Shown here piece by piece: positions 24,296 through 33,214 of a stretch of DNA of 64,000 nt. A model generated the notes under the pieces. The model was not told the DNA's origin. It did not search any database and worked only from the letters and a program-made list of their open reading frames with translations. The translations under genes and the position numbers were made by a program. The stretch comes from Dinghuibacter silviterrae (GTDB lineage: Bacteria > Bacteroidota > Bacteroidia > Chitinophagales > Chitinophagaceae): the NCBI RefSeq assembly GCF_004366355.1, contig NZ_SODV01000001.1:3224001-3288000 (forward strand), written 5' to 3'. Positions within the stretch are counted from its first letter, which is position 1. Every line of letters starts with the position of its first letter.

Positions 24296-26278
24296 ATGGA
24301 CTCCAGTCACAGTGCTCATTTCAAAAAGGCTTCCGCCGCAGGTTTACTCGTTGCTCTTGGCATTATTTACGGGGATATCGGTACCTCCCCTTTGTACACC
24401 TTCCAAACCATCCTGACCGACGGCGGGGTCATCGATAAGGTACTCATCTATGGGGCGATCTCGGCGATCTTCTGGACCCTTACCCTCCAAACGACTTTTA
24501 AGTATGTGATCATCACGCTCCAGGCCGATAACAAGGGCGAGGGCGGGGTGTTTTCTTTATATGCCCTGGTCCGGCGGTATGGGAAAAAATTAGTGTATCC
24601 TGCCATCATCGGGGCGGGTACCCTGCTGGCGGACGGGATCATTACGCCCCCGATTTCCATCACCTCGGCCATCGAAGGGCTGGGCGGGGTTCACGGGCTG
24701 GAGAATGTCATCGTCCCCGGGAATACGCTGGTGGTGGAGATTGTCCTGGTCATCATCCTGCTGCTTTTTATCTTCCAGCGTTTCGGGACAAAGGTCGTGG
24801 GGGGCTCGTTCGGGCCCATCATGCTGATCTGGTTTACGATGCTGTCCGTCTTAGGCCTAAAGGAGATCGTGCATAACCCCGGGGTCTTCCAGGCGTTGAG
24901 CCCGCACTATGCGATCGAAATGCTCACCCAGCACCCCAAGGGGTTCTGGCTCCTGGGGTCCGTCTTTTTGTGTACCACGGGGGCGGAAGCCTTGTATTCC
25001 GACCTCGGTCACTGCGGTCTGGGGAACATCCGTGTCAGCTGGATCTTCGTAAAGTCCTGTCTTGTCCTGAACTACCTGGGACAGGGTGCCTGGGTACTGG
25101 CGCAACACAGCACCAGTCTGCATGGAGCCAACCCTTTCTTTGCCATCGTGCCGACCTGGTTCCTGCTGCCTTCCATCCTCATCGCTACCTGTGCGTCCAT
25201 CATCGCCAGCCAGGCGTTGATCAGCGGGTCCTTTACCCTGATCTCCGAGGCCATCAGCCTTCACTTCTGGCCGCGTGTAACCGTTAAGTTCCCGACCAAT
25301 ATACGTGGGCAGATCTATATCCCTTCCATCAACTGGGTGCTTTGCCTGGGGTGTTTCCTGGTCGTCCTATATTTCCGGACCTCGGAGGCCATGACGGCGG
25401 CCTACGGTTTTTCCATCACCGTAGCGATGCTGATGACCACCATCCTGATGTTCTTTTTCCTCCGACGGGTCAAGCACTGGCCGATGTGGTCGGTGGTCCT
25501 CGTGCTGGTCGTCTTTGTGACGGTGGAATCGTCCTTCTTTGTGGCCAATGCCGTGAAGCTGCTGAAACGGCTTTTCTTCCTGGTCTTCGAGCTGGGGCTG
25601 ATCTCTACCATGTATATCTGGTACCACGCCCGGAAGATCACCAACCGGTTCCTCACCTTTGACAATATAGAGCCCTACCTGCCGCGGATAGACGAACTGT
25701 CCAAGGACGAGCAGACGCCCAAGTTCTCCTCCCAACTGATCTACCTGACGAAGGCCAATAACCCGCGCCAGATCGAGAAACGGATCCTGTGGTCGATCTT
25801 CAAGGAGACGGCCAAACGGGCGGATGTATACTGGTTTATCCACCTGGAACGCACCGACGAGCCGTATACCATGGCGTACGGGGTGGAAGAGCTCAAGGAC
25901 GACAATGTGATCCGGATCGACTTTTTCCTTGGTTTCCGCGTACAGCCCCGGATTGGCCTGATGTTCCGCAAGGTGGTGATGGAAATGATCGCCAACAAGG
26001 AGCTCGACATCACCAGCCGGTTCCCGTCCCTGAACAGCGAAAACCTCAACAACTATAAGTTTGTCCTGATGGAGAACTTCCTGTCCTATGACAACGAGTT
26101 CTCCGTACGGGAAGGTTTTATCCTGAACAGCTACTTTGCCCTGAACCGTTTTGCGCTCAACGACAGCCGGGCCTTTGGCCTGGACGTCAACCAGACGCTG
26201 GTCGAAAAGATCCCGCTGGTGGTGACGCCGGTATCGAGCATCGGGTTGAAAAGGGTGTTTTACCGGTGTAAAGACTAA
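24296..26278 (+). CDS. kup: Kup-type potassium uptake protein
   Basis: 660 aa, normal for KUP/HAK/KT transporters. The signature GIIYGDIGTSPLYTFQ is at residues 22-37. About 12 hydrophobic segments cover residues 15-450; the last 200 residues form the soluble C-terminal domain. Kup is an inner-membrane K+/H+ symporter. The 120-bp leader (24176-24295) is very AT-rich, but I see no recognisable riboswitch. The stop lies 2 bp before a small membrane protein gene, so the two are probably co-transcribed. Confidence 0.95.
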   Translation: MDSSHSAHFKKASAAGLLVALGIIYGDIGTSPLYTFQTILTDGGVIDKVLIYGAISAIFWTLTLQTTFKYVIITLQADNKGEGGVFSLYALVRRYGKKLVYPAIIGAGTLLADGIITPPISITSAIEGLGGVHGLENVIVPGNTLVVEIVLVIILLLFIFQRFGTKVVGGSFGPIMLIWFTMLSVLGLKEIVHNPGVFQALSPHYAIEMLTQHPKGFWLLGSVFLCTTGAEALYSDLGHCGLGNIRVSWIFVKSCLVLNYLGQGAWVLAQHSTSLHGANPFFAIVPTWFLLPSILIATCASIIASQALISGSFTLISEAISLHFWPRVTVKFPTNIRGQIYIPSINWVLCLGCFLVVLYFRTSEAMTAAYGFSITVAMLMTTILMFFFLRRVKHWPMWSVVLVLVVFVTVESSFFVANAVKLLKRLFFLVFELGLISTMYIWYHARKITNRFLTFDNIEPYLPRIDELSKDEQTPKFSSQLIYLTKANNPRQIEKRILWSIFKETAKRADVYWFIHLERTDEPYTMAYGVEELKDDNVIRIDFFLGFRVQPRIGLMFRKVVMEMIANKELDITSRFPSLNSENLNNYKFVLMENFLSYDNEFSVREGFILNSYFALNRFALNDSRAFGLDVNQTLVEKIPLVVTPVSSIGLKRVFYRCKD

Positions 26279-26280
26279 CT

Positions 26281-26691
26281 ATGCGTACGTGCGTCTATGC
26301 CCTGAAAGTCTGGCTGGCGGCGGTGGTCACCGCCCCCTTCCTGGGCTTTATGATATGCCGCGCGTTTCATACTGACGACGGCGTCTCCCTGACCGGGTCG
26401 TACTGGTGGATGGGGGCGCTGCTGTCGTTTCCGGCTTTTCCCGTGATCTGGCTGGGCGTCAATGTCGCGCCTTTTATGGGGAAAAACCGCCTCGCTCAAA
26501 AGCTTTTGTTATCCCTGTGGGCCGCTGGGTTGACGGCGGCCCCTTTTTCCATCTTTGGTATTCTTAGGATCAGGGACCTGCAATCGGAGCTGTTCTTTGG
26601 GTTTTATCTCCTGCCGATCCTGCTGGGAATCTGGTTCTACCGGTGGCCGCATCCCGTATCTTTGCCGGAACCACAAATCACCGCCTCATGA
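26281..26691 (+). CDS. Small four-helix membrane protein, unknown
   Basis: 136 aa with four likely membrane helices (about 6-26, 41-62, 74-94, 103-120). No family recognised. It starts 2 bp after kup and its stop overlaps the ATG of the next gene in an ATGA (26688-26691), so the three genes appear to be translated in sequence. It might modify Kup or simply ride along; nothing in the sequence decides this. Confidence 0.65.
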   Translation: MRTCVYALKVWLAAVVTAPFLGFMICRAFHTDDGVSLTGSYWWMGALLSFPAFPVIWLGVNVAPFMGKNRLAQKLLLSLWAAGLTAAPFSIFGILRIRDLQSELFFGFYLLPILLGIWFYRWPHPVSLPEPQITAS

Positions 26692-27539
26692 AACCAAGAA
26701 CGCTGGTGTGCGTCCTGGGAGCCTTTCTTTGGGTTGCCTGTTCCAAGCATGATTCCGGGTCCGGTAACAAGGGTACCTCCACCACTCACAAGGACACCCT
26801 CCTTGTCAAGGTCTCCTCCCCGGATATGGCGGACAGCACCCTTTTCCTATATACCCACGATACCGTCCTGAGGGGTTTTGCCCAGGAATACAACGATGTC
26901 GGGACCGCGAAGATCGATGGGTATTTCCCGGTGTATACGGGGGGACATCCCGTGGCCCTGGACAAGGGAACCGATACCCTGGGGACGACGACCAGCCTGC
27001 TGTTTAATTTCATGCTGGACACCTCCGGCCGGATCCAGGTGGCGGCTTATGTGGCGGGTTCCAATCCCTATTACGACTCCCTGGTGTATAACAGCGCCGG
27101 GCAGGTGACCTTTGTCTACGAATACAGCGGTCCCCCGGCCGGAGCCCGGTACCTCTCCTCCGTCAGCCAGCTGGTGTGGGACGCCAGCGGGGACGTGACC
27201 CAGTTTTTTACTTCGGATAACCTGACTGACCTGCAGGCCGGGTCCTATACCTATTCCGCGGCACTGACATACGACGGGAAGGTCAACCCCTACCGGAAGA
27301 CCCAGGCGGCCCTGTTGCTTGCCCTGGTCCAGGACGCGGACTACTATGCCTTCCTGTCGGCCCAAAACGTGGCTACTGCCCAGCTTACCCAGTATGACCT
27401 GGGGGTCCAGGCCACCGAAACCGACGTCAATACGTATACCTACGACGCCTCGGGGAACCCCTTGTCCGTAGCCCAGGCCGTCACCGACCAGGGGGTGACC
27501 GTGACGACCCACCAGGTTTTTACCTATGCTTCTTTGTAG
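26688..27539 (+). CDS. Hypothetical lipoprotein
   Basis: 283 aa from the ATG at 26688. The N-terminus MKPRTLVCVLGAFLWVACSK has a lipobox with Cys18, followed by a Ser/Gly/Thr linker (HDSGSGNKGTSTTHKDT). The mature part is rich in tyrosine and short repeats such as DASGDVTQF, DASGNPLSVAQ and YNSAGQVTFVYEY, which resemble the hairpins of YD-like or DUF4595-type lipoproteins. Start chosen for the ATGA coupling with the upstream gene and the lipobox. Likely sits in the periplasm or on the outer membrane. Confidence 0.72.
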   Translation: MKPRTLVCVLGAFLWVACSKHDSGSGNKGTSTTHKDTLLVKVSSPDMADSTLFLYTHDTVLRGFAQEYNDVGTAKIDGYFPVYTGGHPVALDKGTDTLGTTTSLLFNFMLDTSGRIQVAAYVAGSNPYYDSLVYNSAGQVTFVYEYSGPPAGARYLSSVSQLVWDASGDVTQFFTSDNLTDLQAGSYTYSAALTYDGKVNPYRKTQAALLLALVQDADYYAFLSAQNVATAQLTQYDLGVQATETDVNTYTYDASGNPLSVAQAVTDQGVTVTTHQVFTYASL

Positions 27540-27545
27540 TACTTA

Positions 27546-27575
27546 TTGGCATAAACACCTACATCCTTAAATTTG
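27546..27575 (+). promoter_or_regulatory. Bacteroidota-type promoter TTG-N19-TAAATTTG
   Basis: TTG at 27546-27548 and TAAATTTG at 27568-27575 with a 19-nt spacer, ending 26 nt before the ATG at 27602. It drives the first STAS-like/LuxR-type gene. Confidence 0.6.
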
Positions 27576-27601
27576 TGTATTTTTCCTGAGCGACCAATTC
27601 T

Positions 27602-28243
27602 ATGCCTATGCCGTATGACGTAGATACACCCTATGTACGCTATACCATACACGAACACGCCATCCTGGAGGCGTCCTATAAAGAGGACGTCCTGTTCATC
27701 ACCAAGGAAATGGCCCGGGAGATCGTGGCCAAGCGTCTGGCCCTCCAGAAGGGCCAGTCCTACCGGTTGTTGATGCACGCGGAGAACCGCATCCACATGT
27801 CCCCCGCCGCCCGGAACTATTTTACCGGCCCCGAGGGGAACAAGGGGATCGCCGCCGTTGCCATCCTCTACGACAACTGGACGCAAAACATGGTGACCCG
27901 GTTTATCCTACTCATCAAAAAGCCCGACTTCCCCATGGAGACCTTCCGCGACAGCCGGAAGGCCAAAAACTGGCTCCTTAAACAGGACCTCCGGGGTATT
28001 GCCCCCATCATCCGCATCAACCCCGCCATCACCAAGTATGGTCTCTCCGAAAAGGACATAGAGATCATGCGCTGTATGGCCCAGGGGCTCAACAGCAAGG
28101 AAATAGGGGAGGAGCTGGACTGCTCGCCCCGGACGGTGGAGTTTTTGAAGAACGAGCTATATGGGAAGCTGAGCGCGGTGAATGGGTGTGCGTTGATACA
28201 GAGGGCGAATGACCTGGATCTGATTGGTAAGAATGCCTATTAG
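27602..28243 (+). CDS. STAS-like domain protein with C-terminal LuxR-type HTH
   Basis: 213 aa. Residues 5-125 (VRYTIHEHAILEASYKED, ITKEMAREIVAKRLALQKG, GIAAVAILYDNWTQNMVTRF, METFRDSRKAKNWLL) match a Bacteroidota domain of about 130 aa that I know as STAS/SEC14-like or DUF7793 (name from memory). Residues 143-210 are a GerE/LuxR-type helix-turn-helix (LSEKDIEIMRCMAQGLNSKE, CSPRTVEFLKNELYGKL). It is probably a transcription factor that reads an unknown input through the N-domain. Two further copies of that domain lie at 28350 and 62519. It has its own promoter. Confidence 0.78.
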   Translation: MPMPYDVDTPYVRYTIHEHAILEASYKEDVLFITKEMAREIVAKRLALQKGQSYRLLMHAENRIHMSPAARNYFTGPEGNKGIAAVAILYDNWTQNMVTRFILLIKKPDFPMETFRDSRKAKNWLLKQDLRGIAPIIRINPAITKYGLSEKDIEIMRCMAQGLNSKEIGEELDCSPRTVEFLKNELYGKLSAVNGCALIQRANDLDLIGKNAY

Positions 28244-28349
28244 TTTTAGTATTTGACATTTTTGGTAGTGAACTAATTGTTAATCACCGCTGCCAGGTGG
28301 TTATTCCTTTTGGCTGGGGTGTTTTTATAGACATACCACAAAGCCACCT

Positions 28350-29276
28350 ATGTCTTACGTCTTCAGAACCCCCTTTGTAGACTACACGCTACACGCCCAA
28401 TCGATCCTTGAAGCAGCGTACAAGGAAAATATTCCCCTCATCAATAAGGAGATGGCGGTTAGGATCGTTGCCGACCGGTTGTCGCTTCAGCGCGGGAAAC
28501 CATGTCGGTTGTTGATGCACACGCCTACCTCGGTCGATTTTTCGGCGCCTGCCAGGAGCTATTTGGCCAGCTCTTCGGGGACTGAGGGTATTGCCGCTGC
28601 TGCGGTGCTTGTCAATCACTGGACGGAGCAGATTGCGCTTCGGTTTATCCTATGTGTTAAAAGGTCCAGCTTTCCTATGGACATATTCCGGGACCGGCAA
28701 AAGGCCATTGAGTGGTTGCTGGAAAGGGATCTTGGGGAGGTCCATCCGGGGGCGGAACTCATTACGGATGGGTTGCAGCGGTATGATCACTTGTTCTTTA
28801 AGGATCCGCATGCGAAGCTTACTTATGATCACCGGGAGGTGATTACTAAGGTGAATGAGGCGTTTTGCGTGTTGACAGGGTATCGTTCAGATGAATTGTT
28901 AGGGCAACCGTTTTCTATGCTGACTCGTGACGAGTTTGTTTTGTATGACCGGCAGGGGCTTGTGGTGCCGGCGCAACTGGAGTTGTCGCCGTTTCCGGTG
29001 GGGAGGGATGGGTTTCAGGATATGCTTGTCGTGGTGATACATTATGAGCGGGTGGTGCCGGCTTCGGCGGCTGTGAAGACGTATGGGTTGAAGGAGGAGG
29101 ATTTGCGGATACTGCGGTTTTTGTCGCAGGGGATGACTAGTGTGGAGATTGGTGGGGTGTTGGGGAAGTCGTTTCGGACGGTGGATGGGAGGAGGGCGGT
29201 GATTTGTAAGAAGTTGGGGGTGAGGAATGTGAAGGCGCTGTTGCCGAAGGCGAAGGAGTTGGGGTTGTTGGGGTAG
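28350..29276 (+). CDS. STAS-like, PAS and LuxR-type HTH regulator
   Basis: 308 aa, paralogue of the preceding gene with an added PAS domain. Residues 6-125 repeat the N-domain (VDYTLHAQSILEAAYKEN, INKEMAVRIVADRLSLQRG, MDIFRDRQKAIEWLLERDL). Residues about 150-225 are PAS-like (ITKVNEAFCVLTGYRSDELL, GQPFSMLTRDEF). Residues 240-305 are the LuxR-type HTH (LKEEDLRILRFLSQGMTSVE, SFRTVDGRRAVICKKLG). The PAS adds a second sensory input. The 3' half drifts to very G-rich, codon-biased sequence. It could be a stand-alone one-component regulator; no kinase partner is adjacent. Confidence 0.78.
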   Translation: MSYVFRTPFVDYTLHAQSILEAAYKENIPLINKEMAVRIVADRLSLQRGKPCRLLMHTPTSVDFSAPARSYLASSSGTEGIAAAAVLVNHWTEQIALRFILCVKRSSFPMDIFRDRQKAIEWLLERDLGEVHPGAELITDGLQRYDHLFFKDPHAKLTYDHREVITKVNEAFCVLTGYRSDELLGQPFSMLTRDEFVLYDRQGLVVPAQLELSPFPVGRDGFQDMLVVVIHYERVVPASAAVKTYGLKEEDLRILRFLSQGMTSVEIGGVLGKSFRTVDGRRAVICKKLGVRNVKALLPKAKELGLLG

Positions 29277-29376
29277 GTGTTTTGGACAGGTTTTGAAATT
29301 GGGAGTATTATTTCTTAGGGGGATAAGATGCTTTTTTAGGGGGCTATTTTTAAGCTAGTGCAGTTAAACTTTATTT

Positions 29377-30456
29377 ATGAAGCAACTTCCTAGCTTGAAT
29401 GGATTGAGGGCTGTAAGTATTTTGATTGTTTTAGTTTATCATACACTTGGGGCCAACTTGCATGATAATAAATCCCTCCTCTATAACATTCCCTTCTTCA
29501 ATGGTGAGTTTGGCGTGAATGTATTTTTTGTCATCTCCGGATTTTTGATCACATCGCTTTTGTTGAAGGAAGAAAAAGAAGGGGGCTCAATTTCGCTAAA
29601 GGACTTCTATATGCGGCGTGCGCTGCGTATTTTCCCTGCATATTATTTCTTGCTTTTTGTATATTACGTTTTACAGAAATTTGACATAATTCATATTCCC
29701 GGCGGCTCCTGGTTGACGTCGTTATTATACGTCAAGTATATTAACTATAATGACGATGTTTATACCGGCCATGCATGGTCGTTGTCTATCGAGGAGAATT
29801 TCTATTTCTTTTGGCCGTTTGTATTTCTGCTAGGTGATAAAGTAAGAAGATATACGGCCTTAGCACTCGTGGGAGTTGTGCCTTGTTTTCGGCTATTTCT
29901 TTACTTTCATCCCATTACCTGGATAGACGAACTTTCTTTTTTTGTTCGGATCGATTCGATAGCGACAGGGTGCCTATGTGCTTTGTATAAAGATAAAATT
30001 ATAAAGTTTCTCAGTCCCTTTTGGTGGGATGCTGTCCTTATCGCGTTGACCACTCTTTTTATTTGGCCTTGGCTGGGGCAATTAGTCCATGGTACTTTTG
30101 CAATCTATATTTTTGTTGCGTTCGGTGTATTGTCCGGAACGGTAGTTAACGTCATTATTGTAATAGTAATGATGTATGCCGTGTACGGTCCAAAAGGATC
30201 CTTGTACAAGGTGTTGAATACCCGTTTATTTAATTATATCGGTGTGCTGTCCTACAGCTTATACCTTTGGCAGCAATTTTTTATGACGAGAACGCGCTTT
30301 TGGGGGACGCAATTCCCACAAAATTGGTTATTCATCGTTGCTGCGGCATTGTTCTCTTACTACATCATCGAAAAACCCTTTCTCAGCTTAAAATCCCGCT
30401 TCAAAGGCAAAAGAAAAGCACCCAACCCCATCGGGGTGAGTGCTGTCAGTGTTTGA
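29377..30456 (+). CDS. Membrane acyltransferase 3 family protein, copy 1
   Basis: 359 aa, about ten membrane helices. Family motifs: PSLNGLRAVSILIVLVYH (H22, the proposed catalytic His), FFVISGFLITSLLL, FYMRRALRIFPAYYFLL and HAWSLSIEENFYFFWP. AT3/OafA-type enzymes move an acetyl or other short acyl group across the inner membrane onto lipopolysaccharide, exopolysaccharide, peptidoglycan or small glycans. No SGNH domain is fused. The start ATG is shared in context with the two following copies. The last 13 codons form a terminator-like hairpin (30417-30444). The gene is far AT-richer than the flanking regulators. Confidence 0.9.
   Translation: MKQLPSLNGLRAVSILIVLVYHTLGANLHDNKSLLYNIPFFNGEFGVNVFFVISGFLITSLLLKEEKEGGSISLKDFYMRRALRIFPAYYFLLFVYYVLQKFDIIHIPGGSWLTSLLYVKYINYNDDVYTGHAWSLSIEENFYFFWPFVFLLGDKVRRYTALALVGVVPCFRLFLYFHPITWIDELSFFVRIDSIATGCLCALYKDKIIKFLSPFWWDAVLIALTTLFIWPWLGQLVHGTFAIYIFVAFGVLSGTVVNVIIVIVMMYAVYGPKGSLYKVLNTRLFNYIGVLSYSLYLWQQFFMTRTRFWGTQFPQNWLFIVAAALFSYYIIEKPFLSLKSRFKGKRKAPNPIGVSAVSV
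30417..30444 (-). terminator. Terminator-like hairpin inside the 3' coding end of copy 1
   Basis: AGCAC/GTGCT and ACCCC/GGGGT arms with a small internal loop and ATC at the tip. On the minus strand it is followed by TTTTCTTTT, so it looks like a leftward terminator embedded in the coding tail. Confidence 0.45.
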
Positions 30457-30612
30457 TAGTAAAATTGGTGCCGTTGTTGCTGAAGGCGAGAGGGTTGAGG
30501 TTATTGGAATGGAAGGAATGGACAGTTTTTTGAAATTGGGAGTATTCTCTATTGGTTGGTGATAAGGCCTTTCGGAAAACTATTTTTAGGCTGGAGAAAT
30601 TAAACTTTACTT

Positions 30613-31689
30613 ATGAAACAACTTCCCAGCTTGAATGGATTGAGGGCTATTAGTATTTTTATTGTTATTTTTTTTCACCTGTTCTGGTTCAACTTTAACG
30701 TCAGGCAAAAATCGATATATTATATCCCTTTTCTCAATGGCGAGCTGGGCGTGCATGTATTCTTTGTGATTTCTGGGTTTCTCATTACTACACTATTATT
30801 GAATGAGGAAAAGGAACGGGGGGCAATATCACTTAAGAACTTTTATATACGACGTGTTCTACGGATATTTCCGGCGTATTATTTTTTGCTGTTCGTTTAT
30901 TACATTCTTCAAATCGTCGGCTTAATTGGTATACCCGGGAGGGCGTGGTTGACAGCTTTTTCCTATGTAAAGTATATTAACTATTCAATTGATCATTTTA
31001 CTGCTCACGCATGGTCGCTTTCCATAGAGGAGAATTTCTATTTATTCTGGCCGTTCGTATTTTTGATGGGTGATAAAGCAAGAAGGTATGTTGTTGTTTT
31101 TCTTATGATTATCGCCCCGATTTTAAGAACTTTCTTGTTTTTTCATCCTGTAGTATGGATAAGTGACCTGTCTTTTTTTGTGAGGATCGATGCAATTGCT
31201 ACTGGCTGTTTTTGCGCCTTATTTAAGGATAGGATACTAGCAATTTTGAATCTTAATTGGAGTGCCGTTTTTATATCTTCTCTAATTATTTTATTCATAT
31301 GGAGAGGGCTTGCCCATTTGACCTTTGGTACCTCTTTCGTTTTAATTTTCGTTTTTTTGGGGATGTCTACCGGAACCATTCCGAATATAATGATCGCGAT
31401 GGTGGTGATGTTTTCTGTGTATGGTCCAAAAGGAATATGGTATAAGCTGCTGAATACCAGAGTGCTTAATTACGCCGGCATTCTGTCCTATAGTCTTTAT
31501 CTTTGGCAAGTATTTATTTTCAAAACGGGTTGGTGGGTGACACATTTCCCGCAAAATCTGGTCTTCATTTTCGCTTGTGCTTTGTTTTCTTATTATATCA
31601 TCGAAAAACCCTTCCTCCGCCTAAAATCTCGCTTCGCGGGCAAAAGAAAAGCACCCAGCCCCATCAGGGGGAGTGCTATCAGAGTGTGA
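30613..31689 (+). CDS. Membrane acyltransferase 3 family protein, copy 2
   Basis: 358 aa, same layout as copy 1: PSLNGLRAISIFIVIFFH (H22), FFVISGFLITTLLL, FYIRRVLRIFPAYYFLL, HAWSLSIEENFYLFWP. It is the most divergent copy: the segment 195-260 is different (FVRIDAIATGCFCALFKDRI, LTFGTSFVLIFVFLG) and it lacks the QQFF after the LYLW motif seen in the others (LYLWQVFIFKTG). This suggests a different acceptor or donor preference. The tail again holds the hairpin (31650-31677). Confidence 0.9.
   Translation: MKQLPSLNGLRAISIFIVIFFHLFWFNFNVRQKSIYYIPFLNGELGVHVFFVISGFLITTLLLNEEKERGAISLKNFYIRRVLRIFPAYYFLLFVYYILQIVGLIGIPGRAWLTAFSYVKYINYSIDHFTAHAWSLSIEENFYLFWPFVFLMGDKARRYVVVFLMIIAPILRTFLFFHPVVWISDLSFFVRIDAIATGCFCALFKDRILAILNLNWSAVFISSLIILFIWRGLAHLTFGTSFVLIFVFLGMSTGTIPNIMIAMVVMFSVYGPKGIWYKLLNTRVLNYAGILSYSLYLWQVFIFKTGWWVTHFPQNLVFIFACALFSYYIIEKPFLRLKSRFAGKRKAPSPIRGSAIRV
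31650..31677 (-). terminator. Terminator-like hairpin inside the 3' coding end of copy 2
   Basis: Same element as in copy 1 with CCCC/GGGG core and AGCAC/GTGCT base; minus-strand T-run TTTTCTTTT follows. Confidence 0.4.
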
Positions 31690-31795
31690 TGGTAAATGAT
31701 GCAGACTTGTTGTGATTTTGGGATTATTCTTTCTCTATAGGTGACAAGATCCATATAGGGACTATTTTTAAGCTGGCGGTTATCATACTTTATTT

Positions 31796-32872
31796 ATGAG
31801 ACAACTTCCCAGCTTGAACGGATTGAGGGCTATCAGTATTATGATTGTCTTGTTATATCATCAGCTTGGGTACAACTTTAATATCGAACAATCTTTACTT
31901 TATTACCTGCCTATCTTCAATGGTCAGTTTGGCGTGACTGTTTTCTTCGTGATTTCCGGGTTTCTGATCACTTATCTTATGTTGCGGGAAGAACAGGACG
32001 GGGGCTCCATATCGCTAAAGGACTTTTACATACGGCGTGTCCTACGCATTTTTCCGGCATATTATTTCCTGCTTCTTGTATACTACTTTCTTCAACGATT
32101 GGATATTTTGCATATTCCAAAGGCATCATGGCTGACATCGCTGATCTACCTTAAATACGTTAACTATAAAATTGAGGACTATACTGCTCATGCCTGGTCG
32201 CTTTCAGTAGAGGAGAATTTCTATTTTTTCTGGCCTTTTATATTCTTGCTGGGGGATAAGGTAAGAAAATATGCGGCCATCGCACTTGTGGCAGCAGTGC
32301 CTTGTTTCCGGCTATTTCTCCACTTTCATCCCATTTCTTGGATAGGCTATACATCCTTTTTTGTACGAATCAATTCTATAGCGACGGGATGCATTTGCGC
32401 CTTATATAGGGATAAAATTATAAAGTTCCTCCAACCTTATTGGGAGGATGCTATTAATATATCATTGATAACCCTTTTCAGCTGGCCATGGCTGGTGTAT
32501 TTTTTCGGCGATACACTTACTTATGTTTTTGTTGTTTTCGGCGATTTGACCGGAACGATCGCCAATACAGCTATAGCGATAGTGATGATGTATTCGGTGT
32601 ATGGTCCGAAAAAAACTTGGTATCGGATATTAAATACACGAGTATTTAACTATGTTGGCGTGCTGTCCTATAGTATATACCTTTGGCAGCAATTTTTTAT
32701 GCTTAGAACGCAATATTGGGTAACGCATTTCCCGCAAAACTGGTTATTCATCGCAACATCAGCCCTGTTCTCATACTACATCATCGAAAAACCCTTCCTC
32801 CACCTAAAATCCCGCTTTGCAGGCAAAAGAAAAGCACCCAGCCCCATCGGGGTGAGTGCTATCAGTGTGTGA
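31796..32872 (+). CDS. Membrane acyltransferase 3 family protein, copy 3
   Basis: 358 aa, closer to copy 1 than to copy 2: PSLNGLRAISIMIVLLYH (H22), FFVISGFLITYLML, FYIRRVLRIFPAYYFLL, HAWSLSVEENFYFFWP, LYLWQQFFMLRTQ. As with the others, about ten membrane helices and no extra domain. Its leader carries TTTATTTATG at the start. The hairpin in its tail (32833-32860) lies 54 bp beyond the stop of the leftward gene at 32914 and may serve as that gene's terminator. Confidence 0.9.
   Translation: MRQLPSLNGLRAISIMIVLLYHQLGYNFNIEQSLLYYLPIFNGQFGVTVFFVISGFLITYLMLREEQDGGSISLKDFYIRRVLRIFPAYYFLLLVYYFLQRLDILHIPKASWLTSLIYLKYVNYKIEDYTAHAWSLSVEENFYFFWPFIFLLGDKVRKYAAIALVAAVPCFRLFLHFHPISWIGYTSFFVRINSIATGCICALYRDKIIKFLQPYWEDAINISLITLFSWPWLVYFFGDTLTYVFVVFGDLTGTIANTAIAIVMMYSVYGPKKTWYRILNTRVFNYVGVLSYSIYLWQQFFMLRTQYWVTHFPQNWLFIATSALFSYYIIEKPFLHLKSRFAGKRKAPSPIGVSAISV
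32833..32860 (-). terminator. Hairpin in copy 3 tail, likely terminator for the leftward 85-aa gene
   Basis: AGCAC/GTGCT plus CCCC/GGGG arms, T-run TTTTCTTTT on the minus strand, directly downstream of the minus-strand gene ending at 32914. Confidence 0.55.
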
Positions 32873-32913
32873 TGGTAGAATGGCCGCAGTGTGTATAGGG
32901 GGTAAGTTGTCTC

Positions 32914-33171
32914 CTATTCTTCGACGTCCTGATCCAACCACTCGTCGTATTCCGAGTACCAGGTCGCCATTTCTTCGAACAAGCCGGTGATCTTGTCTTC
33001 GTCGCCATTAAAGTGGGCGGTGATGTCTTCGAACTCAGCCACAATGTCGAAGCCTTCTTCTTCTTCGTTCCATTTGGCGAGGAACCTGGGCGCCTCCGTG
33101 TGTAATACGTATTCGCCGTCTTCGTCCTCCATAAAGTTGTCGCAGGAAAGGAATTTTGGAATGGTGCCCAT
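32914..33171 (-). CDS. Small acidic hypothetical protein
   Basis: 85 aa, extremely acidic, with many Glu and Asp residues (EDEDGEYVLHTEAP, AKWNEEEEGFDIVAEFED, TWYSEYDEWLDQDVEE). No signal or membrane segment, one Cys. GC-rich codon use with G/C at third positions supports a real gene. No family recognised; the acidic surface might mimic nucleic acid or bind a basic partner, which is a guess. Confidence 0.6.
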   Translation of the reverse strand: MGTIPKFLSCDNFMEDEDGEYVLHTEAPRFLAKWNEEEEGFDIVAEFEDITAHFNGDEDKITGLFEEMATWYSEYDEWLDQDVEE

Positions 33172-33214
33172 AGTTGCTTCTATTTTGGGGAGGAAGGTAG
33201 GAAATATTTCCCGT

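Larger units (their letters stand above)
29285..32872 (+). repeat. Tandem triplication of an acyltransferase gene unit (about 1.2 kb per unit)
   Basis: Three units each contain a leader of about 90 nt (29285-29376, 30521-30612, 31709-31795) sharing AATTGGGAGTATT-like and CTATTTTTAAGCTGG-like segments and TTTA-TTATG at the start codon, then a 358-359-codon acyltransferase gene ending in the same hairpin-encoding tail. Copies differ throughout, so the duplication is not recent. Confidence 0.8.
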
